64,000 nucleotides of DNA from Filimonas lacunae (lineage in GTDB: Bacteria > Bacteroidota > Bacteroidia > Chitinophagales > Chitinophagaceae): the NCBI RefSeq assembly GCF_002355595.1, contig NZ_AP017422.1, positions 3,658,001 through 3,722,000 on the forward strand, written 5' to 3'. The stretch's first letter is position 1; the number at the start of each line of letters is the position of its first letter. Shown piece by piece: positions 9,343 to 20,000 of this stretch. The position numbers and the translations under genes were made by a program. The notes under the pieces are model-generated. The model did no database searches. It was not told the DNA's origin and saw only the letters and a program-made list of their open reading frames with translations.

Positions 9343-9792
9343 TCAATTCTGTTTTATATGTGCTTTCCACTGCTTAAAAACGCCCTCAAAAAACAGACTA
9401 ACATCATTCCTCCGCTCACCAGCACAAACCTGAAAAATGGTACCGTCTTTCCTGGTAACACGTATATATGAACAATAAGTAAGTCCGGCATCATAAACAG
9501 TATCCAAAGACTTCACCTCTGTATACAATGCAGAAAATACCTTATTTTTTGAAGCATTGCCAGGATCTATCCAATAGCTTGCAATTCTTTTGTCGGTATA
9601 AAAATTCCCCGCATATTTATTTTCATATTCAGAATAAAACCTGATAACACATTCTTTCTCGTCAAGCAGGTGCAATGCCCGCATACGTTTAATATCAGTA
9701 TTTTTCAGTTCATCACCTTTCATAACCCTGTTACAGGATGTTAGCATGAAAAGGGCGGTAACTAATAAATAAACAACTTTTATTTTACCCAT
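9343..9792 (-). CDS. Hypothetical lipoprotein, 149 aa
   Basis: Starts MGKIKVVYLLVTALFMLTSC, a type II signal peptide with the lipobox Cys at residue 20. The mature domain (about 130 residues) is mixed alpha/beta with aromatic residues (VIRFYSEYENKYAG, SYWIDPGN) and two cysteines. No motif of a known family is visible. It stands alone between a plus-strand small gene and the GH39 gene, 105 bases downstream of the latter's stop in transcription direction terms reversed. Composition is slightly AT-richer than the neighbours. Likely periplasmic or surface-anchored, role unknown. Confidence 0.6.
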   Translation of the reverse strand: MGKIKVVYLLVTALFMLTSCNRVMKGDELKNTDIKRMRALHLLDEKECVIRFYSEYENKYAGNFYTDKRIASYWIDPGNASKNKVFSALYTEVKSLDTVYDAGLTYCSYIRVTRKDGTIFQVCAGERRNDVSLFFEGVFKQWKAHIKQN

Positions 9793-9897
9793 TTACGTGT
9801 TTGAAAGATTATACATATCCTCACTATAGTATTAAACATCATCCAAAGTATACAAGTTTTTAATCGCATAAGAACAGAATCACTAAAACCGTGACAA

Positions 9898-11574
9898 TTA
9901 TTCATATACAAGCCGTATCAGTGAAACAGCCTGACGCGGCAACCGTACTTTGGTTGTAAGCTTTCCATTCTGAATAGTTACCTTTTCGGGTGATGACAAC
10001 AACTGCAACTGCCCTGCTTTTTCCAGCGTAGCGTATTGCTCCGCTGTAGGTGCTTCCGGCGAGCCCATTTTTTTCCATACTTCGTAGGCGTTGCTGTGTT
10101 CCTGATCAATACGGTAATGATACAAGGTGGCTTTGCGGGTGGGAATATTGGTTAACTGCAACTCCACTTCCGCCTCTCCTTCTCTAATATCATCATCATG
10201 GTAATTCCACAGCATTACTGCTATAGACTTTTTATCTCTTGAAGCCAATGCATTCACATCCGTAAGTGGACCTCTTACACCTGAATCGATAATATTTTGC
10301 GCATTATAAGCCAGATTTCCGGATACAGCCAGCCTGTTACCTGTCATCATGCCCAGCATGCGAAATACATTCAATACCGGTTTGTCAATACCATTGGTGG
10401 CCAGTTCGCGGAAGCCGTAAAACCAGGGTTGGTTTTCGAATTCAAAAGACCAGTTTACAGCACCTATGATATTGGTACCATAAGCTTCATCTAAATCCAT
10501 AATGCGGGCAATGGAAGCGGCAGTATAGCTGGAATACATGGTGCCGTTGCGGTAGGCGTTTTGCGGATCGGTTTTCATGCCACAGGCGGCGCAACCTTCG
10601 GGATCGCTTTCTCCTATGATAATGGGTATGTTTTTTATCTGTGGAAACGAGGATACGACTTTTAAATGCCTGTTTACATCTTTTAGCTGATGATCCATGC
10701 CCATGCGTACACGGCCATTGGTAAACACGGGTGAGCCTTTGGCGTGAAAGGCCAGGAAATCAAATGGTGCGCCTGTTTGGCCGGTGGCTTCGTTCTTTTC
10801 GTTAAGACAATGGTTGATGAACTTGCGCATGAATTCGCCTGCACCGCCTGTTACATGCGGGCCGCCTACTCTGGCAGTAGGTAAGGCTTTTTTTACCGTG
10901 GCAGAAGCGTAATCATACATTTTGCAATACACTTTAAACTTATCATCTACCATCAGGTAATAACCATCGGCTTCGTTCCATAATTCCCAGTACCAGCTTT
11001 CTACTTCTTTTTTGCCATAGCGTTGTATGCAGTGGGTTACCCATTGGTAAATGAGTTCACTCCACTTATTATAATCTTTGGGTGGATAGGCCCAGCCGGT
11101 GCAAATTTCTTTGTAGTTGCGGCCCGGCTGCCAGTAGTGGCGGTATGGCGTGGGATTAGTAGATAAAGCTTCGGGCATGAAACCAATCTGTGCCAGTGGT
11201 TTCATTTTGCGGGTGATGTAGGTATCGAATATGGAGTCTACGATTGTCCAGTTATAGATGGGGTTGCCATTGGCATCTTCTGTATACATGTTGGTGGAGC
11301 CCCATTTGAGTGCTGCGGAGCCGTCTCCGGTGTTCATCAGATTGTGGGCGCGTACATATACCGGCACCGGGCTTAATGCAGCCAGTTCAGAAAGTAGCTT
11401 GCGGCCATCTTTCATGTAAGTATAGTTGGGCTCATCATAACCAAACCAAGCCCAGATGGGTTTCAGGGCGGCTTTTTGCTGATTGGCATCGATAGTGATG
11501 GAAACAGGTTGTGGCTGGCTAAAGGCGGTTATAGTGGTAAAGCAACAAAGGACGAGCAATGGTTTGATATTCAT
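9898..11574 (-). CDS. GH39-type glycoside hydrolase (beta-xylosidase-like), secreted
   Basis: A 558-residue secreted TIM-barrel glycosidase with signal peptide MNIKPLLVLCCFTTITAFSQ. The acid/base motif WELWNEAD puts the catalytic Glu at 201, and the predicted nucleophile is Glu 322 in IIIGESDPEG; the order and spacing fit GH39, whose known activities are beta-xylosidase and alpha-iduronidase. The C-terminal 150 residues form the usual beta-sandwich. Both catalytic Glu residues are present, so it should be active. It lies outside the main polysaccharide locus by about 3 kb, with the MscS gene divergent. Whether it serves the uronic acid locus is inference; the family could act on a xylose- or uronate-containing side chain. 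Confidence 0.75.
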   Translation of the reverse strand: MNIKPLLVLCCFTTITAFSQPQPVSITIDANQQKAALKPIWAWFGYDEPNYTYMKDGRKLLSELAALSPVPVYVRAHNLMNTGDGSAALKWGSTNMYTEDANGNPIYNWTIVDSIFDTYITRKMKPLAQIGFMPEALSTNPTPYRHYWQPGRNYKEICTGWAYPPKDYNKWSELIYQWVTHCIQRYGKKEVESWYWELWNEADGYYLMVDDKFKVYCKMYDYASATVKKALPTARVGGPHVTGGAGEFMRKFINHCLNEKNEATGQTGAPFDFLAFHAKGSPVFTNGRVRMGMDHQLKDVNRHLKVVSSFPQIKNIPIIIGESDPEGCAACGMKTDPQNAYRNGTMYSSYTAASIARIMDLDEAYGTNIIGAVNWSFEFENQPWFYGFRELATNGIDKPVLNVFRMLGMMTGNRLAVSGNLAYNAQNIIDSGVRGPLTDVNALASRDKKSIAVMLWNYHDDDIREGEAEVELQLTNIPTRKATLYHYRIDQEHSNAYEVWKKMGSPEAPTAEQYATLEKAGQLQLLSSPEKVTIQNGKLTTKVRLPRQAVSLIRLVYE

Positions 11575-11692
11575 GGGATGTTTTTGGCATTGGCAATATA
11601 AGCTTTTAAAGCTGTAATGATGGCGAACAATATGGCTATATAGGTGTAATTACCTGTATTACAGTATTCCTTACCAGAAAGGCCCGTGTATC

Positions 11693-13486
11693 ATGAAAAG
11701 AATCGTACTCCTTTTATCGCTCATTTTACCTTGCATTTTACCCGCTCAAAATGATTCGTCCCGGCAAAAAGACAATAACCGGCAGGACAGTTTACTGATA
11801 CAGAAATCGCAGCAGTTACAGCAGATAACAGCCTTACGTATTGCAGACTCGGTAAGAAAAGCGGAATTGGAGCAACAGATCAGTAGCCTTCATTTATCAG
11901 ACAATCTGAAAAAGAATGAACTGCTACAGGAACTGGCTGCATTGCAAAAGAAGGATTCCATTCAACTGGCACAGCAGAAACAAAAGATTGATTCATTACG
12001 CAGATTTGTAAAGGGCGTTCCGGTTATCTTTTTCCAGGATACCATTATGGTGATATATGACAGGCAAGGCAGCTTTTCGCCCCGTGAACGTGCGGTGGCC
12101 ATTGCAGATAGATTGGATAAGCTCGCACATGATTACTTTTTTCAGCCTGATTCTATTGCGGTGATGGCTTCTGATGCCACTACAGACCTGGTGTATAACG
12201 AGCTGGTGATTATGGGGATTTCCGAAAATGATGCTTTGTGGATGCAAATGCCGGCGGCTGAACTGGCACAACTATACAAAGTACGTATAAGCCAGCAGGT
12301 GAAAGCCTACCGGCAAGCTACCAGCTGGCAAACCATCGTCCGTGAAATAGCTTTATCTGTGCTGGTTATAGTGGTGGTAGTGTTTATCTTTTATGCTACC
12401 GGTAAAGGCCTGCGCTGGTTAAAGGGAAAGATTCATGCGGAAAAAGGAAAGCGGATTAAAGGAATCAGCATTAAAGGGTATAAAATATTCAATGAAGACA
12501 GAGCCGTTTCTTTTCTGTCTATTGCCGCTAATACCATCCGGTGGGTGATATTATTGATTGTACTGTATATTACGTTACTATTGCTGTTTGGAATATTTCC
12601 GTGGACACGCAAATTGGCCGATTCCTTACTCAGCTCTTTCCTTACGCCTTTACGCAAAATCGTAACCGGCACCTGGCATTACCTGCCTAACCTGGTAACC
12701 ATTGCTGTTATCTGTTTTGTATTCCGGCTAGTATTAAAAGGTATTCGCTTTTTAAAAGAAGAAGTAGAAACAGGCGTATTGCGTTTGCCTGGTTTTTATG
12801 CTGACTGGGCGGCTCCTACTTACCAGATCATACGGGTTCTGGCACTGGCCTTTATGCTTATTGTTATCTTTCCTTATCTACCGGGTTCTAACTCTCCTGT
12901 ATTCAAAGGTGTATCTGTGTTTATGGGTGTACTGTTCACCTTTGGTTCGGCAGGTGCGCTGGGGAATATTGTATCGGGTGTAGTGCTGACTTACATGCGG
13001 TCGTTTAAAATTGGAGACCGGGTAAAGATTGGAGATGTTACAGGTGATGTGATTGAAAAATCGTTACTGGTTACGCGGGTGCGTACTATTAAGAATGAAA
13101 TCATTTCTATACCCAACGCTACCATTATGAATAGCCATACGGTGAACTATAGCAGCGATGCACCGGATAAAGGGCTGATTATTCATGCTACCGTAACGGT
13201 AGGCTATGATACACATTGGAGCAAGGTGCATGATTTGTTATTGAAATCTGCGGCTGCCACTCCGTTATTGGAAAATACACCACCACCTTTTGTGCTACAG
13301 GTGGCATTGGATGAATTTTATGTATCCTACGAAATCAATGCCTATACGAAGCATCCAAATAAGCAGGCAGGCATTTATTCTGATCTGTACCAAAGAATAT
13401 TGGATTTGTCGGTGGATGCGGGTATTGAAATTATGTCGCCGCATTATTATGTGGTCAAGAATGGGCAGCAGCCAAATGAAAAATAA
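11693..13486 (+). CDS. MscS-family mechanosensitive ion channel
   Basis: A 597-residue membrane channel that would release solutes during hypo-osmotic shock. Signal peptide MKRIVLLLSLILPCILPAQN, then a periplasmic coiled coil (about 25-105, many Gln, Lys and Leu heptads), a periplasmic domain to about 205, and four to five membrane helices (about 220-240, 282-305, 330-350, 375-430). The MscS core has GVLFTFGSAGALGNIVSGVVL as pore helix, then the beta domain (FKIGDRVKIGDVTGDVIEKS, near residue 440) and the alpha/beta C-terminal cage. The long periplasmic coiled coil makes it larger than E. coli MscS (286 aa) and closer to MscK-like forms. Divergent from GH39; no operon partner. Confidence 0.85.
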   Translation: MKRIVLLLSLILPCILPAQNDSSRQKDNNRQDSLLIQKSQQLQQITALRIADSVRKAELEQQISSLHLSDNLKKNELLQELAALQKKDSIQLAQQKQKIDSLRRFVKGVPVIFFQDTIMVIYDRQGSFSPRERAVAIADRLDKLAHDYFFQPDSIAVMASDATTDLVYNELVIMGISENDALWMQMPAAELAQLYKVRISQQVKAYRQATSWQTIVREIALSVLVIVVVVFIFYATGKGLRWLKGKIHAEKGKRIKGISIKGYKIFNEDRAVSFLSIAANTIRWVILLIVLYITLLLLFGIFPWTRKLADSLLSSFLTPLRKIVTGTWHYLPNLVTIAVICFVFRLVLKGIRFLKEEVETGVLRLPGFYADWAAPTYQIIRVLALAFMLIVIFPYLPGSNSPVFKGVSVFMGVLFTFGSAGALGNIVSGVVLTYMRSFKIGDRVKIGDVTGDVIEKSLLVTRVRTIKNEIISIPNATIMNSHTVNYSSDAPDKGLIIHATVTVGYDTHWSKVHDLLLKSAAATPLLENTPPPFVLQVALDEFYVSYEINAYTKHPNKQAGIYSDLYQRILDLSVDAGIEIMSPHYYVVKNGQQPNEK

Positions 13487-13589
13487 GCGAATTGTATTTT
13501 ATAACCTTTATAACTGGCAGTAGCATTGCCGTTATGCTATTTTGGAGCTGTCTAAAAAGAATGTAATTCAATGATTTTTTGATTGTTCC

Positions 13590-14205
13590 CGAAAAAACGC
13601 ATCCATTTCTCCCACCCGACGGGAGTTTCGTGCGTACTGCTGAGTCATTCCTCCCACCTGCTGACTCCTTCGTGCGTACTGACGGACCTTCCATCCGTAC
13701 GGATGAGCCTTCAGAAAGTAAGAATAGCTCCTTTCTTCTTACTTCCTGCCTGTAGTGTAGTAACACCGTGTGCTGCTATAGATAGAATCTGCCCCTTTTT
13801 TGTGTATTCCGAACGCTCGTTCGTACGAATTCTTTATCGAGCAAAACGCACGAGTCATTCCTCCTATGGAAACAAACTCGCGGTAGTACGTACCAAAGAG
13901 TCAGCAGGTGGGATGAAAGCCACATCCGTACAGCCAGGACTTCCATCCCATAGGAGCGGTCCCCTATCCGTACCGACCGAAGAATTATCAGTACGTACGA
14001 GACTTCAGATTGTACGCACGAAACACTCCTCCTATGGGAGCAAACTACCGGTAGCACACAGGGATCAACCAGCAGGTGGGATGAATCTCTCATCTGTACT
14101 CCCGGGTCATTCATCCGATAAGAGCCACCATTCATTCGTACTTACCAATGACTCATCCGTACTGCCGGATGGCTCAGCAGTACGGATGAGCCGTGGATTA
14201 CCAAT
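13590..14205. repeat. Mosaic of short direct and inverted repeats, non-coding
   Basis: About 620 bases between two convergent genes are built of a few recurring words. CAGCAGGTGGGATGAA occurs at 13902-13917 and CAGCAGGTGGGATGAA again at 14070-14085, and its reverse complement core CCCACCTGCTGACTC lies at about 13653-13667. TCCTCCTATGG recurs near 13859 and 14027, CATCCGTAC near 13692, 13923 and 14153, and GTAC occurs about fifteen times, where two or three would be expected. Both strands are open over long stretches with repeated VRTKESAGG-like translations, which is what a repeat with a period near 42 bases does. No start, signal or family is visible, so I do not call genes here. Confidence 0.7.
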
Positions 14206-14210
14206 ACACT

Positions 14211-15008
14211 TTACTTAGCTGCCACCTTCCTTTCTTCCACTTCCACTACTTCTCCACGTTCACGAACCAGCACTTTGATTACAACCGCACCTGTTTTTAC
14301 AAACTCAAACGTGAGATCGCGGTCTTTGGAAAAGAACAGGTTTTCTTTTTCGGCATAGAGTACAAATAGCTTCTCTCCTATTTTCATGTTTAGCACATTG
14401 GAACCTGCGGTGATAGTGATAGCATTCTGAGCACCAGCATAGGAGCCTTCATAAGTCTTCAATATCTTATCGGGTACAGTTACTGCAACACGTTTGTTCA
14501 CATAGGTGGCAGGGCCGTGATCGTAGCTTAATACTCTTGTCATTAGCCATTTGCCGTTTAACCTGCGCCATGTATGCGTGAAAAGTGCGTGGCCATCCAG
14601 GTACTCATTCTTTCCTTTTTCAGTCAGATAAAATACATGTTCTCCAGTGATGATGGCGCCGTATATTTCGTTGTTCTTTCTTAAACTAAATACTTTAACA
14701 GTACCAGCCACTTCTTCGCGTCTTAAATGGAAAGTTCTGTCGGGTTTACACATGCCTGCACTGAACGAAGCTTTCAGGGCGGGCAAGCCTACGGTCAGGC
14801 CACCTTTATCATGATAAAACTCTGCATCATCAGAGAAAAAGCTGGCCATAGCTGTGGTATCGCAGCTATTATAAGCCTGCCAGAAAAGGCTATCCTGTTG
14901 TTTGATGATGGCAGCAATTTCAGCGTCTTTTTCCTGGGCAATAACGGGGATGCCTGGGGCAATAATAAGCAGCAGCAGGCAATGCGATAGCAGTTTGTTC
15001 TTTTTCAT
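14211..15008 (-). CDS. Secreted DUF4440/SnoaL-like protein
   Basis: A 265-residue exported protein. The ATG at 15008 gives the signal peptide MKKNKLLSHCLLLLIIAPG with cleavage near VIAQ; the frame extends 9 codons upstream but those precede the signal. Residues about 28-165 match the NTF2-like DUF4440 pattern (LFWQAYNSCDTTAMASFFSD, ALFTHTWRRLNGKWLMTRVL), a fold used by ketosteroid isomerase-type proteins. The last 90 residues (LKTYEGSYAG...) resemble the small beta domain DUF3471 found next to serine hydrolases. It follows the lyase genes of the polysaccharide locus on the same strand by 120 bases, but its place in that pathway is unclear. Confidence 0.7.
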   Translation of the reverse strand: MKKNKLLSHCLLLLIIAPGIPVIAQEKDAEIAAIIKQQDSLFWQAYNSCDTTAMASFFSDDAEFYHDKGGLTVGLPALKASFSAGMCKPDRTFHLRREEVAGTVKVFSLRKNNEIYGAIITGEHVFYLTEKGKNEYLDGHALFTHTWRRLNGKWLMTRVLSYDHGPATYVNKRVAVTVPDKILKTYEGSYAGAQNAITITAGSNVLNMKIGEKLFVLYAEKENLFFSKDRDLTFEFVKTGAVVIKVLVRERGEVVEVEERKVAAK

Positions 15009-15128
15009 AGCTACAAGTTGATAAAAAATCAACATGCCGCCCCTTTGTTTCCACTGAAAGGCAATATGGTGGTATAAAAGGCCGGAGCTATGGATAGATA
15101 TAGGTTATTGCCCGCTGCTCGCTTACTG

Positions 15129-17066
15129 CTATTCTTTTACAAAAGGCAGTGATACGGTACGCTCTCCTTCCTGTATTCGCAACCAGTACACGCCTTTAGG
15201 CATTCCCTGCAGATGAAACAGATACTTGCTTCCGGAAATCTTTACCTGTTGTATAATCTGACCGCTCACATTTTGTAATACAGCTAACGTATTGTTGGCA
15301 GCCTGTTTACCTGGTAATAAAACCGTTAACTCGTTTTGTGCGGGATTGGGATATAGTGCATAGCCCTCATTCTTTGAGGTGTTGGTGGTATCGGTAGCAA
15401 TTTCTTTTGATACAGCTATCCTTGCCGCAGTAACAGCTGCTGCACCGCCTACAGGTACCAATTGCCAGTGTTCGTTTTTACCATTCTGATAAGTCCATTG
15501 AAAGATATTAGCGCCGTTGGTGAGGGAAGCGCCATCTACATCCAGGCATTTGCCGCTGTGTACGGGGGTGATGCGGTAGAAGCCGCCACCTACGGGCGTA
15601 AAGGTGAACTTCTGGTTATTGCCACCGGTGGACTGCCATATAGCCGCATTAGCTCCATCAGCCGTGCTGTTGCTGGCAATGTCGAGGTTTTTACCGCTAC
15701 CTACGCCTACCAGTGTGTATTGGTTACTTCCTGCATTAGTGAGTGTCCATTGCTGACAAACACAATCGTTGGCAGGCCACTGCCTTACATTAGTGCCATT
15801 CGCTGTACCGTTATTCATTACATCCATAGCCTGACCACTATGCCGGGCAAAGATTTTGTATATGCCGTTGACGGGGCCTGTGGTGGGTAATGGGTCGCGG
15901 GTAAAGGTAAGGGAGCCGAAACCCAGCTGATCGAAGCCGCCGCTGGTGGTGCCGTAGTTGCCACCGCCACCTTCGGGGCGGTGCAGGGTGGCGTAGGCAG
16001 CTATGCCGGGTACGGACAGGCCCATGCGGTTGGCGTAGTGGTTGTATACCATTTCCCATACGGGGCGCAGGTTGCCGCGGGAAGCATCGGAGATAATGGT
16101 TTGTGACATTTGTGCGCAGTTTTGGCCGTTGCCCCAGGTGTAGGTAGTGTAGGGTACTGTGTTGCCGGTATTGTATTGGGCTACGTATTCTGCGCCTTTC
16201 ATAAAGCGATTGCTGTCGTAGCCGTACATATCATCGCCCTGGTTCCAGGCCATTTCGCAGAAGGAAGCCAGCAGGCCGATGCCCAGGGTGGAATGGCCCT
16301 GGTCGCGGCCGCTCTCCTGCCATTGGCCCAGGGTGCTGCTGTGTAAATACCATACGGCGTGGGTGATAGAGCCGTTGCCAGCGCCGGTTTTGAAATAGTC
16401 GATGGCGCGGCTGTAGAGGTCGCGCCGGTCGCATAGTACGCCTATGGCCAGTATGGCGGCCATGTTGCATAAATCCCAGTTAGCCCAGTAATTGGTAATG
16501 CAGGCGGTATTGTGGTTGAGGAGGAAATCATCGCAAAGTGGATAGAACTTAGTAAGCAACATGTTTTGAAAACGGGTGAAGTCTGTAGCAGCCCAACCGC
16601 TGTAGGTGCGCATGATTTCGGCGGCGTTGGCAAACTGGTAGCCGTAGATGCCGGAAGCTAAGAAACGGTCGGCGTTGCCTGTAACGTATTGCAGGGTGTT
16701 GCTCCACGCGTTCATGATAGCGATGGACTTATCGGCGTAGGCGGCATCGCCGGTTATTTTCCAGCGGAGGGCGGTTTGATAAGCTGCAGCTATGTCGTTA
16801 AACAGGCGGGAGTAGTTTTCGCCGGTGCCGCCACGCCGTACGGTATCTACGGGATTGGGAGTGTAGGTGAGTTGCGAGCGGCCGTTGGCTACCAGTATAT
16901 CCCAGCTGCCTTTCCAGGGTTGGGCGGCGGCGTTTACTTTGGTGCGCATGCGGGTGAAGTCGGCTTCGGTATGTAGCAGGCCGGGGTGTATAAAGGCCTG
17001 TGTATGGGCAGTACCGGCCGTGGTGAGGGCCAGTACTGCACTTGTTATCATTGTAATCGTTTTCAT
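15129..17066 (-). CDS. Alginate-lyase-fold polysaccharide lyase with ricin-type lectin and T9SS signal
   Basis: A 645-residue secreted enzyme. Signal peptide MKTITMITSAVLALTTAGTA; (alpha/alpha)-barrel Alginate_lyase domain about 25-385 with NYWANWDLC (192-200) and ESGRDQGH (251-258), motifs that carry the active-site Asn, His and Arg-type residues in this superfamily; a beta-trefoil ricin-type carbohydrate-binding domain about 398-545 with three QxW-like repeats (VCQQWTL, QKFTF, EHWQLV); then a type A type IX secretion sorting domain (YALYPNPAQNELTV, to the end). By family it should cleave a uronic acid polymer by beta-elimination; PL38 and related families share these motifs. The GH88 in the same locus fits such products. 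Which uronan is not decided by sequence. Confidence 0.75.
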   Translation of the reverse strand: MKTITMITSAVLALTTAGTAHTQAFIHPGLLHTEADFTRMRTKVNAAAQPWKGSWDILVANGRSQLTYTPNPVDTVRRGGTGENYSRLFNDIAAAYQTALRWKITGDAAYADKSIAIMNAWSNTLQYVTGNADRFLASGIYGYQFANAAEIMRTYSGWAATDFTRFQNMLLTKFYPLCDDFLLNHNTACITNYWANWDLCNMAAILAIGVLCDRRDLYSRAIDYFKTGAGNGSITHAVWYLHSSTLGQWQESGRDQGHSTLGIGLLASFCEMAWNQGDDMYGYDSNRFMKGAEYVAQYNTGNTVPYTTYTWGNGQNCAQMSQTIISDASRGNLRPVWEMVYNHYANRMGLSVPGIAAYATLHRPEGGGGNYGTTSGGFDQLGFGSLTFTRDPLPTTGPVNGIYKIFARHSGQAMDVMNNGTANGTNVRQWPANDCVCQQWTLTNAGSNQYTLVGVGSGKNLDIASNSTADGANAAIWQSTGGNNQKFTFTPVGGGFYRITPVHSGKCLDVDGASLTNGANIFQWTYQNGKNEHWQLVPVGGAAAVTAARIAVSKEIATDTTNTSKNEGYALYPNPAQNELTVLLPGKQAANNTLAVLQNVSGQIIQQVKISGSKYLFHLQGMPKGVYWLRIQEGERTVSLPFVKE

Positions 17067-17097
17067 TGTTGTAAGTGTTTGTGATAGGTAATGGAAT

Positions 17098-20000
17098 TTA
17101 TTGTTTGATGATTTTTCGGGTGATGACCTGGTTGCCGGTGCGCACGGTTACAAAATACAATCCTGCGGGGAAGGTATGCACTGGAATGGCTTCACGTGTA
17201 TTTTGTAAGGGGCGGTTGAGCAGCAAACGGCCATCGGCGGCGGTAATGCTTAGTGTTGTGCGGTTGCGGTTTGAAGGCACTGTGATGTACAATATACTGA
17301 TGGTGGGGTTAGGCCATATGCTGATGGTAGTGGCATTATGTAACGTATCCTTCTCCCCTGTTGTATTGGCTAAAGCATTGGTGAGTGATAAGGATACGGT
17401 GCGATCGTCCAATAACACAATATCATTTCCATCGCCGCCCTGGTAGGTGATGCGGAAGGTATAGCCGCCTGCTGACACTGTGCTCATTTCGGGCAGGTTG
17501 GCAAAGGTACCGGTAACGGGCGATGTGCCGGTGTTGCTGGCTATTACAAAGGACGTACCTACAGGTAGCGTATCGGTTGTGGTAATGTTTAACACCAGTT
17601 GCGGACTGTTCAGTATGATGTTAGCGGCTATCATTTTATCGGCTTGTTGGGTGCTGTAGTTGAGTTCTTCTTTCCAAACAGCATCCTGGTTTAGGGTAAG
17701 GGTGGCGGTGGTGGTAAGCGTACCAATGCCCTGGTTGCCGGGTTCCAGTGCGGCCCCTGTGCCGCTACCGGTGCCTATGGTGATGTTTTTAACGCTTCTG
17801 CCGGTGCCGCCGAAAGCGCCTGTGGTGGCGGTTACGGGGCTGTTGAATGCGCCGGTGGCGGCGTTGTTGTTTAATTGCAGTTTGCCGGCTTTAATGGTGG
17901 TAGCGGTGCTGTAGGTGTGTTCGCCGGTGAAGGTGAGTGTGCCGGTGCCTACTTTGTCTACACCGATGGTGCCGTTGATGGTGCCCTCAAAGGTGTGGGT
18001 GGTGTTTAACGCACCAATGCTGATGATGGGGGCGCCACCGCCGTTGTTGCGGAAGTAGCCGCGGCCGGTTAAGGCGCCGAACGAAATGGTGCCGGTGGCA
18101 AATTGCAGGCTCTGGCAATCTACGCTGCGGGCATCCAGTAACCAGCTGGCGTTGGCGCTGCCGGATTGGGGTGTTTCAAAGCGCAGGCGCACGTTGCCGC
18201 TGCGTAGTACGTTGATAAACTGACCGGTGAAGCCGCTGTTATCGCCATACAAGTGCAGGCCGGCATATACGTTTCCGTCGTTGCGTAAGGTGCCGCTGCC
18301 GGTGATTCTGCCATAGAGGTTGAGGGCGTTGGTGGTTTGGAACCAATAGCTGGAAGTACCGGCGGCTATTTCTATATCGTTATACAGGGTGGCATCGCTA
18401 CCAGCTGAAAACAAAGCGCCGCCGCTCATAATGAGTTTGCCGATACCGAGTGCGCCTGCTGTGGGTGCGCCGGTGGTGCCGGTTCCTGCTCCGCTGATGG
18501 CAATGCCTGTGTTGGCAGGCCATCCACCAGCAGCGCCACCGATGATTGTGTTGCCGCTGTAGGTGTTAGAGCCGGTGATGTATAAGATGCCGCTACCGGT
18601 TTTGGTAATGCCACCGGTGCCGGTGATAGTGTTGGTAAGGGTGATATCGCCGGAGGGGTTGTATATAGTTATGGGGTTATTCAATGCTAATGGCATGGTT
18701 ACCTGTTGTGGTTTGGTGGTATTGCTTACTACATCCCTGTTCAGGGTGATGGCATTGCCGGTTAAGGTGTAGGCACTGGCGTTGCTGGTAAACTGCAGGC
18801 GTGATAACTGCAGGCCGGTGATGTCGTTTTGTATTGTGCTATCGCTGGTGGCTCCGAACAATACTACGGCGGGGCTGGCGGGTATTCGTTTTTCTATCCA
18901 GCTAGTGGTATCGCTCCATATATCCTGCACGGGTTGCGGGCTCCAGGTGGTTACGGTTGCGCCGGGTACGCCAAATGCTTCGGGTGAGTTACCGCTTTCG
19001 AGGGTGTTGCCTTTGGCGGAAACTACGTAGTAATAAGCATTGCCGCTGACTACATTGGTATCGGTATAGCTGGTATCTGTAACTGTGGCAATGGTGCTAT
19101 AAGGACCGGCCATAGTGGTGCTGCGTTTGATGTTGTAGGTAACGGCTCCGTCTGCTGTTGACCATAACAGGCGCAGGCTGTTGGTAAGCATGGTAACAAC
19201 GGGTATTGCGGGTGTGGCGGGTGGTACGGATGCAGATACTTCTGTGGATGCAGGGCTTTCCAGGTTGCCCGCCCAGGCGGTTACAATGTAATAGTTGCGC
19301 ACTTCGGGAACGGGTTTGGCATCTGTATAGGATGCTGCGGTAACGCCGTTGGCTATCACCGTATAGGGGCCGCCTGCTACCAGGGCACGTTTGATGGCAT
19401 AAGCGGTGGCGTTGGCAGATGCAGTCCAGTTTAATACGATAGTGCCGTTGCTGTTGGCGGTGGCGGTAATGCCTGCGGGTTTAACGGGGGCTGCACTGTC
19501 GGTAATGGTCACTGACAGCATAGCCATGCCGGAGCCTGCTGCGTTGGTGGCTTTTAATAATACCTGCCAGGTGCCGGGTGTGGCTACGCGGCCTTTTACG
19601 CAACCTGTAAGGGTGTCGAGTAGCAGGCCGGTGGGTAAGCCTTCTGCTTTATAGCGGGTGGCTGTGGGTGTAGTGGTGATGCTATAGTGAATACTATCTG
19701 CACGTACTGCCTGTAATGCCAGGGGACTGGTAATTACCGGTGCTCCGGCTGGGGTGGTATTGGTAATGGCTACCTGGCTGAGTATGGCGGTGTTGAGTGC
19801 GGAGGTGTTATTGGAGAGGGTATAAACACCGATATACATGGTGTCTTTCCAGGCTCCCAGGCATAGGGCGTTGTTACTCCAATGTATGCTATCCTGTGAG
19901 TGGAAAGAGAAAATGCGATTGCCTACGCGTTCCAGCTTTAACCACCAGGGAGTGGCGGGGCCGTAATGTACATAGGCGGTTCGGGCGGTGTCGCCGCGGG

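Noticed and set aside
13583-14218. Long plus-strand frame (211 codons) and minus-strand frames over the repeat mosaic
   Set aside because: Open on both strands because of internal repetition; no signal, start context or family, and the translation is a run of Ser/Arg/Val-rich repeats.
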